Shown here in pieces: positions 25,790 to 38,900 of a DNA stretch of 64,000 nt (position 1 is the first letter of the stretch; the number at the start of each line of letters is the position of its first letter). A model generated the notes under the pieces. The model saw only the letters and a list, made by a program, of their open reading frames with translations, was not told the origin of the DNA and made no database searches. This DNA is from Orthonyx spaldingii (lineage: Eukaryota > Chordata > Aves > Passeriformes > Orthonychidae), in assembly GCA_013397795.1 (NCBI GenBank), contig VZTJ01000523.1, positions 4,708,764-4,772,763 of the forward strand. Direction: 5' to 3'. The position numbers and the translations under genes are program-made.

Positions 25790-26140
25790 TTATCAAAATA
25801 TTAGTGACGCTGGATTTGCCGCCGTTGGTTTACCATAGATAAGAGCATGGAGTGTTCTTCCCGTTCTGATTCAATAGTGCATGACAAGGGAATCCAATTT
25901 GTTCAGATTTAGATGACATGCCTCCAATTATGTAATTCCATTAGGAGGTGCCTGCAGCCAAGTCTGTGCTCACAGTCTCAGCAGACATAACTCTAATGGG
26001 ACGTGTTGCAATATTGCTGTGTGGTAAGGACAACTTTGATAGAGAGCACGACCTGTCTCTCCCAGTCGTGTTTGTGGGAATGAAGAACACGAAAAACGAC
26101 CCAGCCGTACTTGGGGCTCTAATCTGGCAATAAGTTATGT
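25790..26140. other. Conserved-looking non-coding tract in the intron
   Basis: AT-rich sequence with retained CpGs (AGTGACGCTGGATTTGCCGCCGTTGG, GGGACGTGTTGC, CAGTCGTG, AACACGAAAAACGACC) and homeodomain-like motifs (CCAATTATGTAATTCCATTAG). This texture is typical of vertebrate conserved non-coding elements. A minus-strand frame of 147 codons overlaps it but has no recognisable domain. This is inference from composition only. Confidence 0.3.
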
Positions 26141-29100
26141 CACTACAAGAACAAAGCTTTGCAATGAAAGGTGAATTTGCAATGGCTATATATTTTATGT
26201 ATTCAAAATCAGTCACTAAATGCAGCACTTTGAATATGATCTTATATTCAATTCCATAAATGGAAGATATATTGGTTGCAGTTTTTTCTCTTGAATACCA
26301 TCTCAGATTCCTATGTACTTGGGAATGTTGGATATTTATGAGAATATAAAGCAGTGATGAAAACATAAGACTAAATCTTAGCACAGTTACAACTTGCTTT
26401 AAATTATTAATCTTTAAGAAGCATGATAAAAAATTCGGCTATGCAAATTCTGTGGCACTGGAGTTGATGTACATATCCATTACCACAGAGCTATCTAAAT
26501 AGTGGTTTTAAAATAATTGTGTAATGTTGATGCAGAGTTACAGTTTCTGCAGGCAGGAAAAGGCAATTCTAGTGGCAGATCTGTCTCCCCAAGAAGTGGG
26601 ATGTAACACCACTCATAAATAAAGCTGTTTAGATGAATTTAGCATCACTTGCAAACCAGAAGATTTCTGCAACGCCTTGGGGTAGTGTGGCTCAGGCAGG
26701 GTTTGGCAGGGCTCAGCTCTCCAAGGGCTGGGAAGAAGTGGGATGGACCATGTGGGGTGTATTTTAGAGGGTGCTCAGACCTGTGAAAACTGCAGAAATG
26801 TAAAGGCATTGAATAGCCATTAAAAGGTCAAAGCTCTGACAACTGTGTGACCTCTCTTGCTCAGTCTTGCCCTGTGTTTGGGCAGGACCTGCAGACAGGT
26901 TTATTCTGCAAAGCAGGGATGTGAGCTGTACCTCTGCTGGCCAGTCCTAACTAGGACTTGGCCAAACAGATAGTATTTAAATATATAGCTGTTATTAAGA
27001 AGAAAAGCTCTCTAATCCTTGCTCTGGGAAAGTATGAGTGATAGCATCTCTACTTTCATAATCTTTTGCTGTTCTCACATGAATATATGAAAGAATTTAA
27101 TAATGTTCTAGGTTAGAAAATGATCATGCATATGCATACATCTTTAAAATCTGTCTTCTCTTTCTTTCCCCTTACTTATGTCAAGAGAGGAAGCCAGCAA
27201 ACGATTTCAATGTATGATGCATCCAATATCACCTTTCACATAAACAGAAAAAATATGCTTCCTCTGTTGATGTGATGAGACCAGGATGCATTTAAGTGTC
27301 TAGAGAAAGTGTCATTTTGTTTAAAATAATGTGAAGAGGAGCCCAGTCGCAGTATGTTGAAATGAGTTATGTAGGTGCTGCTGTTTTAATGACAGGATGG
27401 GTGAGATGCAGCTGAAGCTGCTGCTGTTGTGCCTGAGCCGTGGCCCAAATCACTACTGTTGGGAGTCCTTTTGCACCTGCTGCTCTTATCCCTATCCCTG
27501 CATGAATGCTTTGCCAGAAAACCCCTCTCAGGTGGAGTTTAGCTGTGCATTAATCTGGGCCCTCGGTGGATTGCTTAGCCTGCAGATATAATGGAGTATA
27601 TCAACCTCAGTTCAAAACCCAGTGTAATTTTGTGGGAATGAATTGTTCAGATAAATTTGGTAAGGCACAGTTTCTTAATCTGCTAAATGGGAAAAGACAC
27701 TGCTGCCTGCAATTTGGGAATAAATTAGATTATTCTAGATTAACCCCTCCAGGGATGGAGACATGGGAGGACGCTGTTGATGCTCAGACGGTCGATTCTC
27801 AGGTTTATTTATCGCAGCAATCCAGCTGCCAGTGTGACTGAGAGCAGAGCCTGAGCTGCTGCCATGCACTTCATCATGCCCTGGAGCACCTGTTTGCTGA
27901 GTTCAAATGCAGAAGCATCGATCTGCTGCAAACCAGGCCATGTACCCGGGCACTGGGGGCACTGGACACTGCTTTGGTTCTCTCCCTGGGGTCAAAATAC
28001 CCAGGCGTGTTTCCCTGGGTGCTCAGGGGTTCATGGGACAGTTTTGTTAAAGCAGCTGTGCTCCAAGACAAGTTCAGTCCTCGGATCCCTTCTGATCTAC
28101 GAGCACCCTGTTTGGTTCCCTTTAGGAAGAGTTTCCCAAGTGGGCTTGGAGGAACACCACAGGTCTTGCCATCTTCACCCCTGGGTGCCAGCGTGGTACT
28201 GGATTGACAGTGAGCAAACCTGCATGCAAGAGGCAGAGCCCACGTGACAAATGTTTTTGTGACTGAGCATCGCTGCCTGTCTGCAAAACTGGTGTTGGCC
28301 CCTCCACCTGCAAAGCTCCATTCCATCTCAAAACAGAATGGGAGAAGTCTGGGGTCCAAAAGATCCATGCCTTGGCCTGTGCAGCATCTCCCTTTGTCTG
28401 GTCCTTGCAGGAGTACTTCCACATCCCAGGGGTGTCTGCCCAAGCTGAATGGTGGGAGCAAAGCTGGTGGTCCCAGCACTGTGCTGGCACAGGGGCATGA
28501 CAGGAGGGGTGCCCTTCCTTGGAGACCTGGCTGGAAGCTGGGGCTGATGGTGAGAGGAGTTATTGCTTGGTACTGCGAGTGGTGAGAGGAAGTGTTCAGT
28601 GTATTACTGTCTGGGACACCTTCCCAGAAAACGTTTCCATGTGATAATTGCAGCACTGATGCCGTAAGCCCCGGCAGCAACTCCCCTTTAGTGGAAATGA
28701 ATGGAGTGGAGTATCAGGAAAGCTCTCCAGGATTCAGTTTAGTCACAGCCTGCTAAATCAAGAGCCTGTTCAATGAGGGCGTCGTGTGCTCCTCAGCCTG
28801 GCCACACACAGCTAGGAGGGACAGCTGAAAGCTCACTGTGTTTGCTGCTTGAATCTGGAGATGCTACTACATCTGTTCCTCAGGAGTCATTGGACCCACA
28901 CCCTCTCCTAGTGTGTTGTCTGAACTGGATAATAAAGCACCTCAAAGCAAGGAACACGTTTGCCATGGTGCTGTCAATCCAGGAGATGAGTATTCCCAGG
29001 TCCTCCTTGTTCCCATCCACATGCGTGGCTCCTGTGTCTTGAATTATATTTCATCTTTTGTAAGAGGGGGGGAATAAACATGTGAAAGTTCAACTCTGAT

Positions 29101-31329
29101 CTTAGGCATTGAGGGTTTTTTGAAAGGATGGTAGACCAACAGTGAGTGGAAAAGCTTCTGTCTTTGCTACTCTGTTATTCCCTGGTGATGTGGGACTTGG
29201 CAGTGGTGGGTCCTGAAGGGACACTCATTCCTTCCTGTCCCTTCTTCTTGGGGACACCCTCTGAGGGGACTGAGTACACCAAATGGGTAGAGAAGAAAAT
29301 CTCAGGACTTACAACTGATAGGAGTGGAGTTGACTGAGGAAGAGATAAACAAATCAGGTCCTTCATTGAGATGGAGGTATCAGGATCACCTCTTTGCTCC
29401 CTTGAGTAGGGCAGTTTCTCAGTGCTCTCCCACTTCTTACCTGCCATGCTTTTAGGATGTACAGAGTTGTGCTCTGCTTTGTTTCCTCATTGGAAATATT
29501 TGCTTGGAGGAGGACAGCTTGGGTCGAATTTCCCAAAATTTCCCAACTTTCCCAAAGCTGCACTCCCAGCATTGAAGGGTTGTGGTGTTTCAGATGGGTA
29601 GGGGAGATGCAGTAGAGACAGAACTTAAAGCTGATGATTGGTGAACTGTAAATTTGAGCTGGAAAATGTGGCTGTACTGTAAAATTCAGGACACCATCTG
29701 TTTCATTGCTTGCTTGCAGTAACATTTGTACTTGATAATTAAAATGTCACACACATTTTTAGCCAGAATAATCCATGAAGGAATAGAACTGTGTCTTCTG
29801 AAAATCTTTCAAGAGATACTCACAGATAGGAGCAATACTGTTTTGAACTCTCTTGCTGCTCATAGAGGAGTTTTGCTTCTTGCCTTTTTTTCTTTTTTTC
29901 TTTCATATTTTGAGGAGGAGGTTAGGGGGGTGGGAGCAATGGCAGATCCTTTTGGAAGGAACTGTGATCTTAGTGAATAACCATACATGTCATGTGGTTT
30001 ATTTTGCTTTAGGTTTATCATACTGGGTTTATCATATCCCTTCTGGCAGGGGTAGGTTATCTTTGGCTTCAGCTGAAATCAGCTTGGTTTTAAGGGTTTC
30101 TCAGCCAACCTAGGAAGGACTTCCCTCCAGTTAAGGGTTCAGTGTGCTGTCTGCTTGTTTGGCTGTGGGTGGTGAGGGCTGGGAGCTCAGGGCTCAAGAA
30201 TTGCAGCGAGAGGGTGCTCAAAGAAAGGTCAGATGTTGACCCAAGCTTGTGATACCCTCACGGTGAGAGAACCAGAGCAAAGGGCAAAGCAAGTAGCACT
30301 GTTCATGGGCAGTGGAATTGGGTGCTTTTTGCATAGCAATGCCAGTCCTTCAGCTGGCACAGAGGGGAGCTGACTCCTCTCATTGCCAGTGCAGGTTGCT
30401 GCCTCTCTTCTTTGTGGTGGCCTCACTTCAGCTGCCACCTTGGCTGGAGTTTGCTTCATGGCACTGAAAAGATGGAAAAATTGAATTTGCTTTTGGCTGT
30501 CTGCAAGTAGGATTTTGAATGTCTTAATGCTACGAATTAATTAACAATATAGGGGGCATCTGAAATCCAGAAAAATGCAATGTGTCCGAGCTGATCTCGG
30601 TGCCGAATGTGCTGTTACTGACCACCAGGAAAGCATCTGATGAGGATTTGCCAGCTCAGTCCCCAATTTCCAGGCACACCACGAGCTTGGACTGTGTGGA
30701 CAGTCCTTCTGAGCACAACATCCCTGGGTTTGTTCAGGGTTGGATAAGAGGCTAAAGTGGTATTTTTCATTAACATGGCTTTCTAAGGGCATTGTGCTCA
30801 CTGATTCAGACTGAGTAAGATATACTTTTACTAAATGTTTGGGATGGAACTAGCAGACGTGGGAAGCAAGATGTTCTGCACATCTTGTAATGTTTACTTA
30901 GTCTTGCTTGCTTAGCTGATGTAAAACCCCTCCCAGCTGAGCTTTGACACTGCAAATGCATCCACGGAGTTTTACTAGAAATTCACCCTGCTGTTCCATG
31001 AAAATTTTAAATCCAGTTATGTCAACTGTGTGTGAATACAAGTTTTAAAATCCTGGTCTGCTGGGAGCCGTTGGGAGCTCAGAGTGTTGCAGTGCATCGG
31101 AGTGTGCCATCAGTAACTAGTCAGGATTAAAGATGAAGTCTGCAGAGGAACCGCAGCCAGTACCTCAGAAGCACTTCCCAGCCAGCCAGGTGCTTTCAGA
31201 CCTGTCTCCCATCTTAAATCAAACATCCCAGCATCCATGCAGGCCTTGTACGTCAGAGCTCAAGATGTATCCTTGCAGGATGTGGCCCTGTGCTTCTGCC
31301 AGGAGACTGTATTGTAATGTGTGAGAGGG

Positions 31330-32450
31330 CTTAAAATATTCTAATTGTCTGCTATGAAATTGCAGTTTTGTTCCCTGGAGTAGAAAAGTGAGTTTAAATC
31401 ATTAACGCCACAAGTCTCAATGATGATTACGGAAATGTTTGCAAGTGACTTAATCAGTATAGTTTGTCTGAGTGGTCCATTTTAATATTATTGCACTGAT
31501 TAAGTTTTCTTAGCTAATATGTGTTTCATTTCCAATTCAATTAAATGAGAATCCCCTTCCATTACATGATATTACAGTAGTGCCCTAGTGGGGCAGGAGC
31601 ACACTTGGTATTTTCAATTGATACAGATTTCTTCATTATACAGTCTCATGGTGCTCAATGGAATCAATGAGAGCTGAAATTAAAACTGTAGAAGTTGCAG
31701 CTGTAAATACACTGTCTGTTCCTCTATTCCTCTTTTGGCAGCAAGCTGAGAATTATATTAGTATCAGTTCATTAATTACATTGCAAAGACATTTTCAATA
31801 GATGCTTGCTTTTGACAAAATTTTTGAAAGACGGGGAAGGATTTTCCTTGGATTTCCGTATGCGCAATAATTATGATAAGCAAAATATAAGTTGCACTGA
31901 TGTGCCTTTTTTATGTGCTATATATCCTTGGTTTAGTTTTTAGAAGCACTTTTGTGTAACCTATCGTGGGATGTATTAACTGGCATGCAGAAGATTATCT
32001 GCAAATGACTCGTGAAGGAATTACGTTCTTTCGTGTGAGCCAAACCTCCTCCTTTTATGTATTATTGAAGAGAATTGATTGAGCTCTGATATAGTAACAA
32101 ATGATTTTATAAATACCTCTCTGGAGTTAATTTCCCATTGTGGGAGATGCAGAGCTCTCGGGGCTGATTGTACGATCTTTTTCTTGAGAGCTCCAAGGTT
32201 TCTCCAGCACTGAGGCGGGGATGTTCAATAGTAGCTACTTTCATATACAAAGGGATTGGGAGGGCTGTTCAAGCAGCGATTAGGAAATTGCAATGAGTGC
32301 TCAGGAAATAGGATAAATCACAGCTTCTAAATACACATTCATGTGTTCATAAAGAAGACAAGTGCGCGTGCCAAGCTGAGCCAGGCGCCCTCCGCACCCG
32401 CTTCCTCCTGGATCACAGCAGCCGCAGAAGTTGCCGGTGAAGCACACAGG
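31330..32450. other. Long AT-rich conserved-looking tract in the intron
   Basis: About one kilobase is dominated by TAAT, ATTA and TTGACAAA-like words with almost no long open frame. It ends in a small CpG-bearing block at 32,363-32,435 (GTGCGCGTGCC, GGCGCCC, CAGCCGCAG, TTGCCGG). It contrasts with the GC-richer, repeat-derived look of its neighbours and resembles clusters of conserved non-coding elements found in introns of developmental genes. No coding signal was seen. Confidence 0.3.
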
Positions 32451-32795
32451 GTTCAGCGATCTCCTGCTTCCCGTGGGTGGCTGGTGGCTGGCAGGACGAG
32501 TGTCCCCAGCCCCAGGGGACCCTGGGCAGGTTCGGTGTGGCAGCCCCTGTCTCATTTCTCTGCTTTTGTGCAGCTCCGCGCAGCCACGTGTCAGCCCGTG
32601 CCCTCTGTTTGCACACGCAGGGCACAGCAGAGCCTCTCTGAAATGTTGGTTTTACTCGATTATTAAAAGTATTTTCGTCTGGTCAGAAAGTATGTGGCTT
32701 TGCACATTTAAGACACAGCTAAAATATATATGGATATAAGGATAAAGCCTTTTTACTGCTAAATATATGCTTTTTATAAACAAGAAGTTGGATTC

Positions 32796-32813
32796 TTTTT
32801 TTTTTTTTTTTTT
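32796..32813. repeat. Poly-T tract (T18)
   Basis: An uninterrupted run of 18 T followed by AGAATATAATAAATATT. No LINE or SINE body was recognised next to it, so it is best treated as a simple repeat. Confidence 0.9.
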
Positions 32814-33089
32814 AGAATATAATAAATATTTTAGCATAGTTATTCTGGCTCCATAAGTGCAATGAAAATGTTAGCCTTGGCATATCAATCGCACTTTACA
32901 GATGACTGTAATTTCCTGAATGTCAAAACTCCAAATTTCTCTACTAAGCAAACTTTTCAGTGGCAAAATAGATTGCCTCCATAATATATCACTGTGTGCA
33001 AGAAAAAATGAAATCTTTATGTACTGTATTATGAATCAATGAGGCATTAAGATTCTTGGAAGGGTGAGTGGACTCTGGAAAATGAAAAA

Positions 33090-33325
33090 CTGCCACTATT
33101 CCATCTCTGTAAACCGCTGCTTATGGAGTGTAGGCTTTGCAAACCTCGATCTTTGCCGCCGCAGAAATATCAGTTACACGTCGAAACGAATTCCTGCAGC
33201 GGCATTTAGATGGGGTAAATACTGTTGTAAAGATCTGATTTATAGCAGCATCCCGTGGTTATTCACCAGCTCTGTTGCAGTGGCCTCCTTTTCGCTTCAG
33301 GATATCTGCCATGCTTTTTAATGAA
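33090..33325. other. CpG-retaining conserved-looking block
   Basis: CTCGATCTTTGCCGCCGCAGAAATATCAG, ACACGTCGAAACGAATTCC and CAGCGGCATTTAG carry eight CpGs in about 70 bases in an otherwise CpG-poor intron. A plus-strand frame of 85 codons (33,064-33,321) crosses it but shows no family features. A conserved non-coding element is the more economical reading. Confidence 0.3.
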
Positions 33326-35589
33326 TCCATAAGAGCTCTGTGATCAGGGTGATGCTGTACCACGCCTGGAAGATGTGTGTGAGGCGGCTCCGGGAGCTCC
33401 AGGGACAGGCACAGCTCCTCACCCCGGGAGTAGGAAGGTGCTCCTGGCACGCTGTGGGTGTCAGAGCTCAGTGTTTCAAAAGACATCGCTCACACCTTGT
33501 GTTTTCTCAGTGTGTAGTAAGAGCAAAATTCAGCTCTGCCTCCTGTTTATTAAGGGATAATCGCCCTAGGCAAGAAAGGCACTTTTCAAAGCCAAGGCCT
33601 TGCATCCTGCTGAGGCCTCACAAATCCAGCATCGCCTGCACTGCAGCTCATCATCCAGAACAATGGAAGCATGGCACACACTGATCCTCCTGTCACCTTC
33701 TCTCTCCTTTCCTTGGGTTTTTTCCATAGGCTCCCATGTCCAGCCTGGGGGCTCAACACCACTGCTGCCCTCCATCCTGATGCCTGTGTCATATAAGCTC
33801 GTGAGGTGGGAAGCTTTACTGCTCTAGATAGGCTGTGATGGAAGCTGGGTGTTTCCACAGGGTGGTTCAGTCCTTTATCCAGCAGGTCAGTTGGGTGGGA
33901 TGGGTCTGGGCCCCTCTGCCCAGCATTGCCACCCTTTCCCATGCCAGACTCCAGGGTGGAGACGGAGGACTGGGGACTAGCACCAGCAGCTGAGTCACTC
34001 TTCTGTTTGCTGAGTCTAAAAACAGAAACTTGCTTCTCTTTTTATGCACTACTGAGAAAAAAAATAATTAAAAAGGCCACTATTCTTGCAGAATTGGTTG
34101 TGAGCAGGGGTGTCCTGCAGAGATCTTAATAATACAGGCAATTATGAAATTAATACCACTCTGGCAGATCTGCAGGGCTGCTCTCCCCTCCGCAGGCAGC
34201 ACTGTGGACAATTATTTTGTGCGTGAGGGTAGCTGGGAGCATGTGCGTGTGTGAGGCTGCATATTTTTTACTTATTTAAAGCCTTATTTTCATTATCTTT
34301 GTTTGCATATGCCATGCCTGCACATATATGAATGTGTACCTTGACCTGCTAAATCGCTGCCTTCCTCTGTGCCTGAAGTGCTTCTTTTCTGCAAATTTTT
34401 CCTATTTGGTAATTTCACGGGCAGTGATGGTCTGGTGTAATTGCTGTTCTTGAAAAATCCAGCTCCTTTTTATGGGTTTCTCTGGCATTTCTCTCCTGCT
34501 GCCGTTGCTGTGGGTAGGCTGCTGGCTTCCTACCCCCACCATTAGTGTTTCTAGACAAAACATCTCTGTGATTCATTGGGTGCTGATAGAAGTGAAAACA
34601 TAATGATTACTTAGAGGAAATGTAAATTTGCATTTGCTAACGGCTTTAATTCCAGTCCTGAAATACTTATCTCCTTTCCTTCCAGGCCCTTTTTCAGAGC
34701 TAATGCATGATTTGCTTCTGCCACCCTGAGACCCAGAGTAAAGGAATATAGTCCAGGTAGTCTTGCAGGCTGCTACAGAGGAAAGGGGTGTTTGTTCCTC
34801 CTTCTGTCTCTCCCCATAATGTTTATCCATCACTTCTTTAATGAAGAAGGGATTTGTTAATCTAGATTTTACTGTACTTTGAATTCTGGATGAGGTGGAC
34901 CTGGAAGTTTAGTTTCATTTAAATGACTGAGTAAATAGAGGGTTTGTAGGAAGAAGTAGGAGCTAGCCCAGGGTCTGTTTGCTGGGCAGGAGCTGCACTG
35001 AGGTCCTTGGGGAGAGGAGAGAAGGGGAGCAGTCCTGTTCCAATACCCCTGCTCCATGGTTGCCTCCTTGCAAGAGCTGTGACAGTGGTGGGGGAGGCCC
35101 TGGCATGGGCAGCCAGGCTGCAGATCCAGGGCACGAAGGCAGCCATGGAATACTGGGCATGAGATCTTCTCCCTGTGGCTCAGGGGGAACTCGACAGTCC
35201 CCCTTGCTCCTCTCCCACTCCAAGATGAGGTTTGTTGCTGCTCTCTGTGGGGCTGGGAGGCCTTGGAGCAGAGCAGCACTGTGGGAAGCCCATGGGCAAT
35301 GCATCTCCACTGCTGCCATTGCCATCCACATCACTGCTGGGAAGCATCTGGGACCAATCTGGAGTGGATGCAAACATTTCATTCCCAGCGCTGCCTCAGT
35401 AAGCTTGCCAAATATTTTGGCCTCATGTCTGTGAGTTATGCTGCGGGAGCAGCTCTTGGCAGGGCAGAGGCATTCTTGTTTTGGGGGGAGGTTCCAAGCA
35501 GGGGTGGTTGAGGCAGGAGAGGCTCTCACCAGGATGCTGACCCTGGTCCTTTTAATTGTGTCTCTAGGTGACAAAGTTTGTTAAGAATC

Positions 35590-35900
35590 ACGATGAGTCA
35601 CAGTATTAAATGAACGCTTTGCCTCTCTCTGAGTGATCTCCAAACAGATGCCTGAATGCAACAAATTGGGCAGCAGGGGTATTTCTCTTGGAGGAACAAT
35701 TTGTGGTATTAGCAAATCAAATTCTCAGTGGGCCACTCTTGATGGGAATTAACCTCAACTTCTGGGAGCAAAGCACTCGGCGCCCGGCATGGCGTAATTG
35801 AGTTTGACTTCTCGGAGAGATGTGGTGGCCGTGATTGATCGGCTGGGAGACCCTCTGCCAGAGATTAAAATCCATCAGCAGCTTCGGAGCCCACAGGGAG
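35590..35900. other. Conserved-looking non-coding tract in the intron
   Basis: The stretch mixes AT-rich words (TATTAGCAAATCAAATTCTCAG) with retained CpGs (CACTCGGCGCCCGGCATGGCG, CTTCTCGGAGAG, GGCCGTGATTGATCGGC). A TGAGTCA AP-1-type site lies near 35,595. No coding frame of note was seen. Assignment as a regulatory element is inference from texture. Confidence 0.25.
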
Positions 35901-38900
35901 GGTTTCTAAGAGCAGAACACGGAATGTGAGACTCGCACCGTTCGTGTTCCTGAGCTTCCATTATTGTCTGTGACTTTGCTGTCAAATAATCCTGAGCAGG
36001 GACGTTTTCCGAGTGGTGTGGGATGAGGGAGCAGTGCAGGAGCCTGCCTGCGGCACCATTTCACTTCGCTGCTGGGAGCAGTGGAGGAGAAGGAGATGGG
36101 ATCTCGGATCTGTGCACGAGGCCACAGTTGTAGGAGCATCTTTCTGTGGTCAGATGAGCTGAGACAAGTTGCCATCTCAAAAAACCCCTGAATTGCTCAG
36201 CTTTTAAAAGAATGAATATGTGACTACTGTTTTATAAGTGAGCTCTAGATTTTTATTCAGCAGCATGAGCAGTTTGTGGGGAGGGGGGAAGGACATGGAT
36301 GTCCTTGTGCTGCTTGCTGGCTCTGGTGATTGTGCATTGTTTCTAGTGCTGAAGTACCAACCCTATGATTATTTCTCTCTTTTCAGTAGCTCCATCCTTA
36401 ATCCTTTGCATCATATGCAAAATCTGTGCTGCAGGGTTTTAGTTTGTTTTATTTTTATTTCTGCTGGATATGGCACAAATTTGGTCTGTCCCTTTGCCCC
36501 TGCACCTTCAGAGGGAACTTTCCTTTCAAAATACCCATCTTCTCCTGGAGCAGGACTTGGTTTCACACTACCCTGTTAATGTACCACAAAGTCCATGAAC
36601 TGGGGAAAAAAACCCACACAGATTTGGAAGCTTACCAGGTTTCCTTGCCTCCCCCATCTCCACTCAAAGAGATGGAGACACTTGTATAAAATTGCCTCCC
36701 ATTCACTGCGCAAGCCCCGTCTGTGACTCCAAACATCCTAGCCAGGCTTGCCATCTGGACGAGCTTGACCTAGATGCAAACTGGTGTGTTTGAGCCAGCT
36801 TAAAGCATAGCCTTACTTTTGCATGGTGAATGGGACTGCCCCAGTACCTTCCCTGGAAATCATAGCTCTGCTTCCTCAGCCCTGTGCTGAAGCTGTGTTT
36901 TCCTGGGTTAGTTGGCCCCCAGGAACAGCCTGCGGGGGAGATGGGGATGTTTCTGGGGCTGCAGTTCTTCCTTTGCAAAGGCTGTGAGTTTCTCACCCTC
37001 AGTAACCTACAAAGCCCTTCTTGCTACAGCCTCATTTCTCAGCAGAAATGGGAAAAGGTCACTCAGTCCCTCACCTACTAATCCACTAATGGATGTAATG
37101 GTGAGTGGATGTTCAGCTTTCAGCTCCCCTCTCCAGCCCTTACCTCATAGCTCCATCAAGCCAGGCTCAGGTTTCCAGGCTGAAGCCATGGCAGCTGCCA
37201 GCGTCTGACCTCCAGCCTCCCTCGACCTCAAAACACAATTAAACAGTGGGGCAGTGGGGTTGGGATGAGATGTGCTCTGACTTTGGGAGACTCTGACCCA
37301 TTTTGATGCCTGATTAGAGTCACCTCCACCTCACTCTTTAGCTCTGTGCACAGTGAGCCCCTGAGCACCGTGGTGTGGGTACCTGCATATCCCTTCCCTG
37401 GCAGCCTCTCCAGACTCTGAAGTCTCATGCTTTACTCAGTGTTGTCATCCCCTGGGGTTTCACACTTTCTCACTTGGACTTCAATTTTTTTTTCTTTAAT
37501 TTTTTTTTTAATGTTGCAGTTAGAAGTTTGAAGCAAGGATTCTCAAAAAAACTCACTAGATTGAAAAAAGGGAATCTCATTCTGCCCCTGTTGAGCAGAA
37601 GTGGGGTAAGGGCTGGCAGGAATGGACTGTGTGACCACAGGGTTATTCTTCAAAGCAAGGCAGATGCAGCATGGGGAGCAAACTCTGCATTGTGGGACAG
37701 TTCAGTCCCCACATTCCTCAGGGAATAGCAGTGCCCAGGGAGATACCAGAAGCAAGTCACTGTCGCATCATCCCACATTCCTGATGCCTCCAGGGTCAAC
37801 CTACTTTGAGAGTTGCCCTCGAGCTCCCTTTCTCTGCTTCACGGTCACCCAACTTCATCAGAAGAGCCATGTTTCTGCTGAGTTCAGCTTGAGGTTGGAG
37901 GGATGATTCACAGTAGTTGGAGCTCTACCTGCAAACATGTTGTTTCGGGCTCTGAGGCACACGCTTCAGGGAATGGGCAGGATCTCAACACCTCCTTGGT
38001 AAGAGAACAGAAAGAACAAGCTGTTACGTACAGAGCTAAAAATAATTGCAAAGCTTTGAGTCTTCCTCCTGGTTGCAGCAGAATGATGCTCAAAGTGCTG
38101 ATGGCCGAATTCATCTCTGGCACTGCTCTGACTTGAGGATGCATTAAAGCTTTTGTGACTTTCTGAAGCTCAGTTCGGATGAATGCAGAGCAACGCGGCT
38201 GCTTTCCTGGAGCTGCCGTGATTCCTAACTTGGAGGAGAGGCTTGGGGCAAAAGCTGATGTTCCCAAAAGGGTCACTGCCTCTTTTGGTAGCATTTTAGT
38301 AGGCAGGCTTAAGAAGGGGAGAAATGCACAAAATTGCTGGGATTGACGCAGCAATTGACAAAGCATTTCTCTCTTAACACATCTCGTCTCATTTCTTGAA
38401 AGCTGGATTCATGTGGGAAGTAACAAGGTGGAATAAGTAACAACTGCGAGCCTGTTTCAGCGAGCTGTGCTCAGGCCAGGGAGGGTATGAGTATCCCTGC
38501 CTGGCATCCTAAGCTCAGAGTGCTGGGGAAGGCCAGACACCTCCATGCTCACTGCAGAGTCCAGTGAGCATCTTGACTCAGCCTCGTCCCCCCCGAGTCT
38601 CCCTTGACTGCAGCGTTTCCCTGGCAGGCACAGATGGAGATACCTGCCCCAATGAGGCCACCCAGGCTGACGGTGATCTGTTACAACACAGCCTCTTCCA
38701 CCAACACACGAGTTCTTATTCATTCCTTTGTTTTTACAACAGCAGCCAAGGGAGACGCTTTGTCACCGCCTGTGACCAAAGAGCACAAAGGGAGAGCAGC
38801 TGAAGAGTTTGAACTATAATAAAACGCTCACTGTATCGATCTTGGCTCAGGATTTGTTTCCCTTCTTGCATTAACTCCCCATTGATTTCTGTGATGACCT

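Noticed and set aside
25941..26384. Minus-strand frame of 147 codons in AT-rich sequence
   Set aside because: Protein has no recognisable features, and the stretch reads better as a conserved non-coding tract. Kept only as a regulatory candidate.
34963..35574. Minus-strand frame of 203 codons
   Set aside because: GC-rich, stop-poor stretch with several overlapping open frames. Composition is Ser/Pro/Ala-rich without family features.
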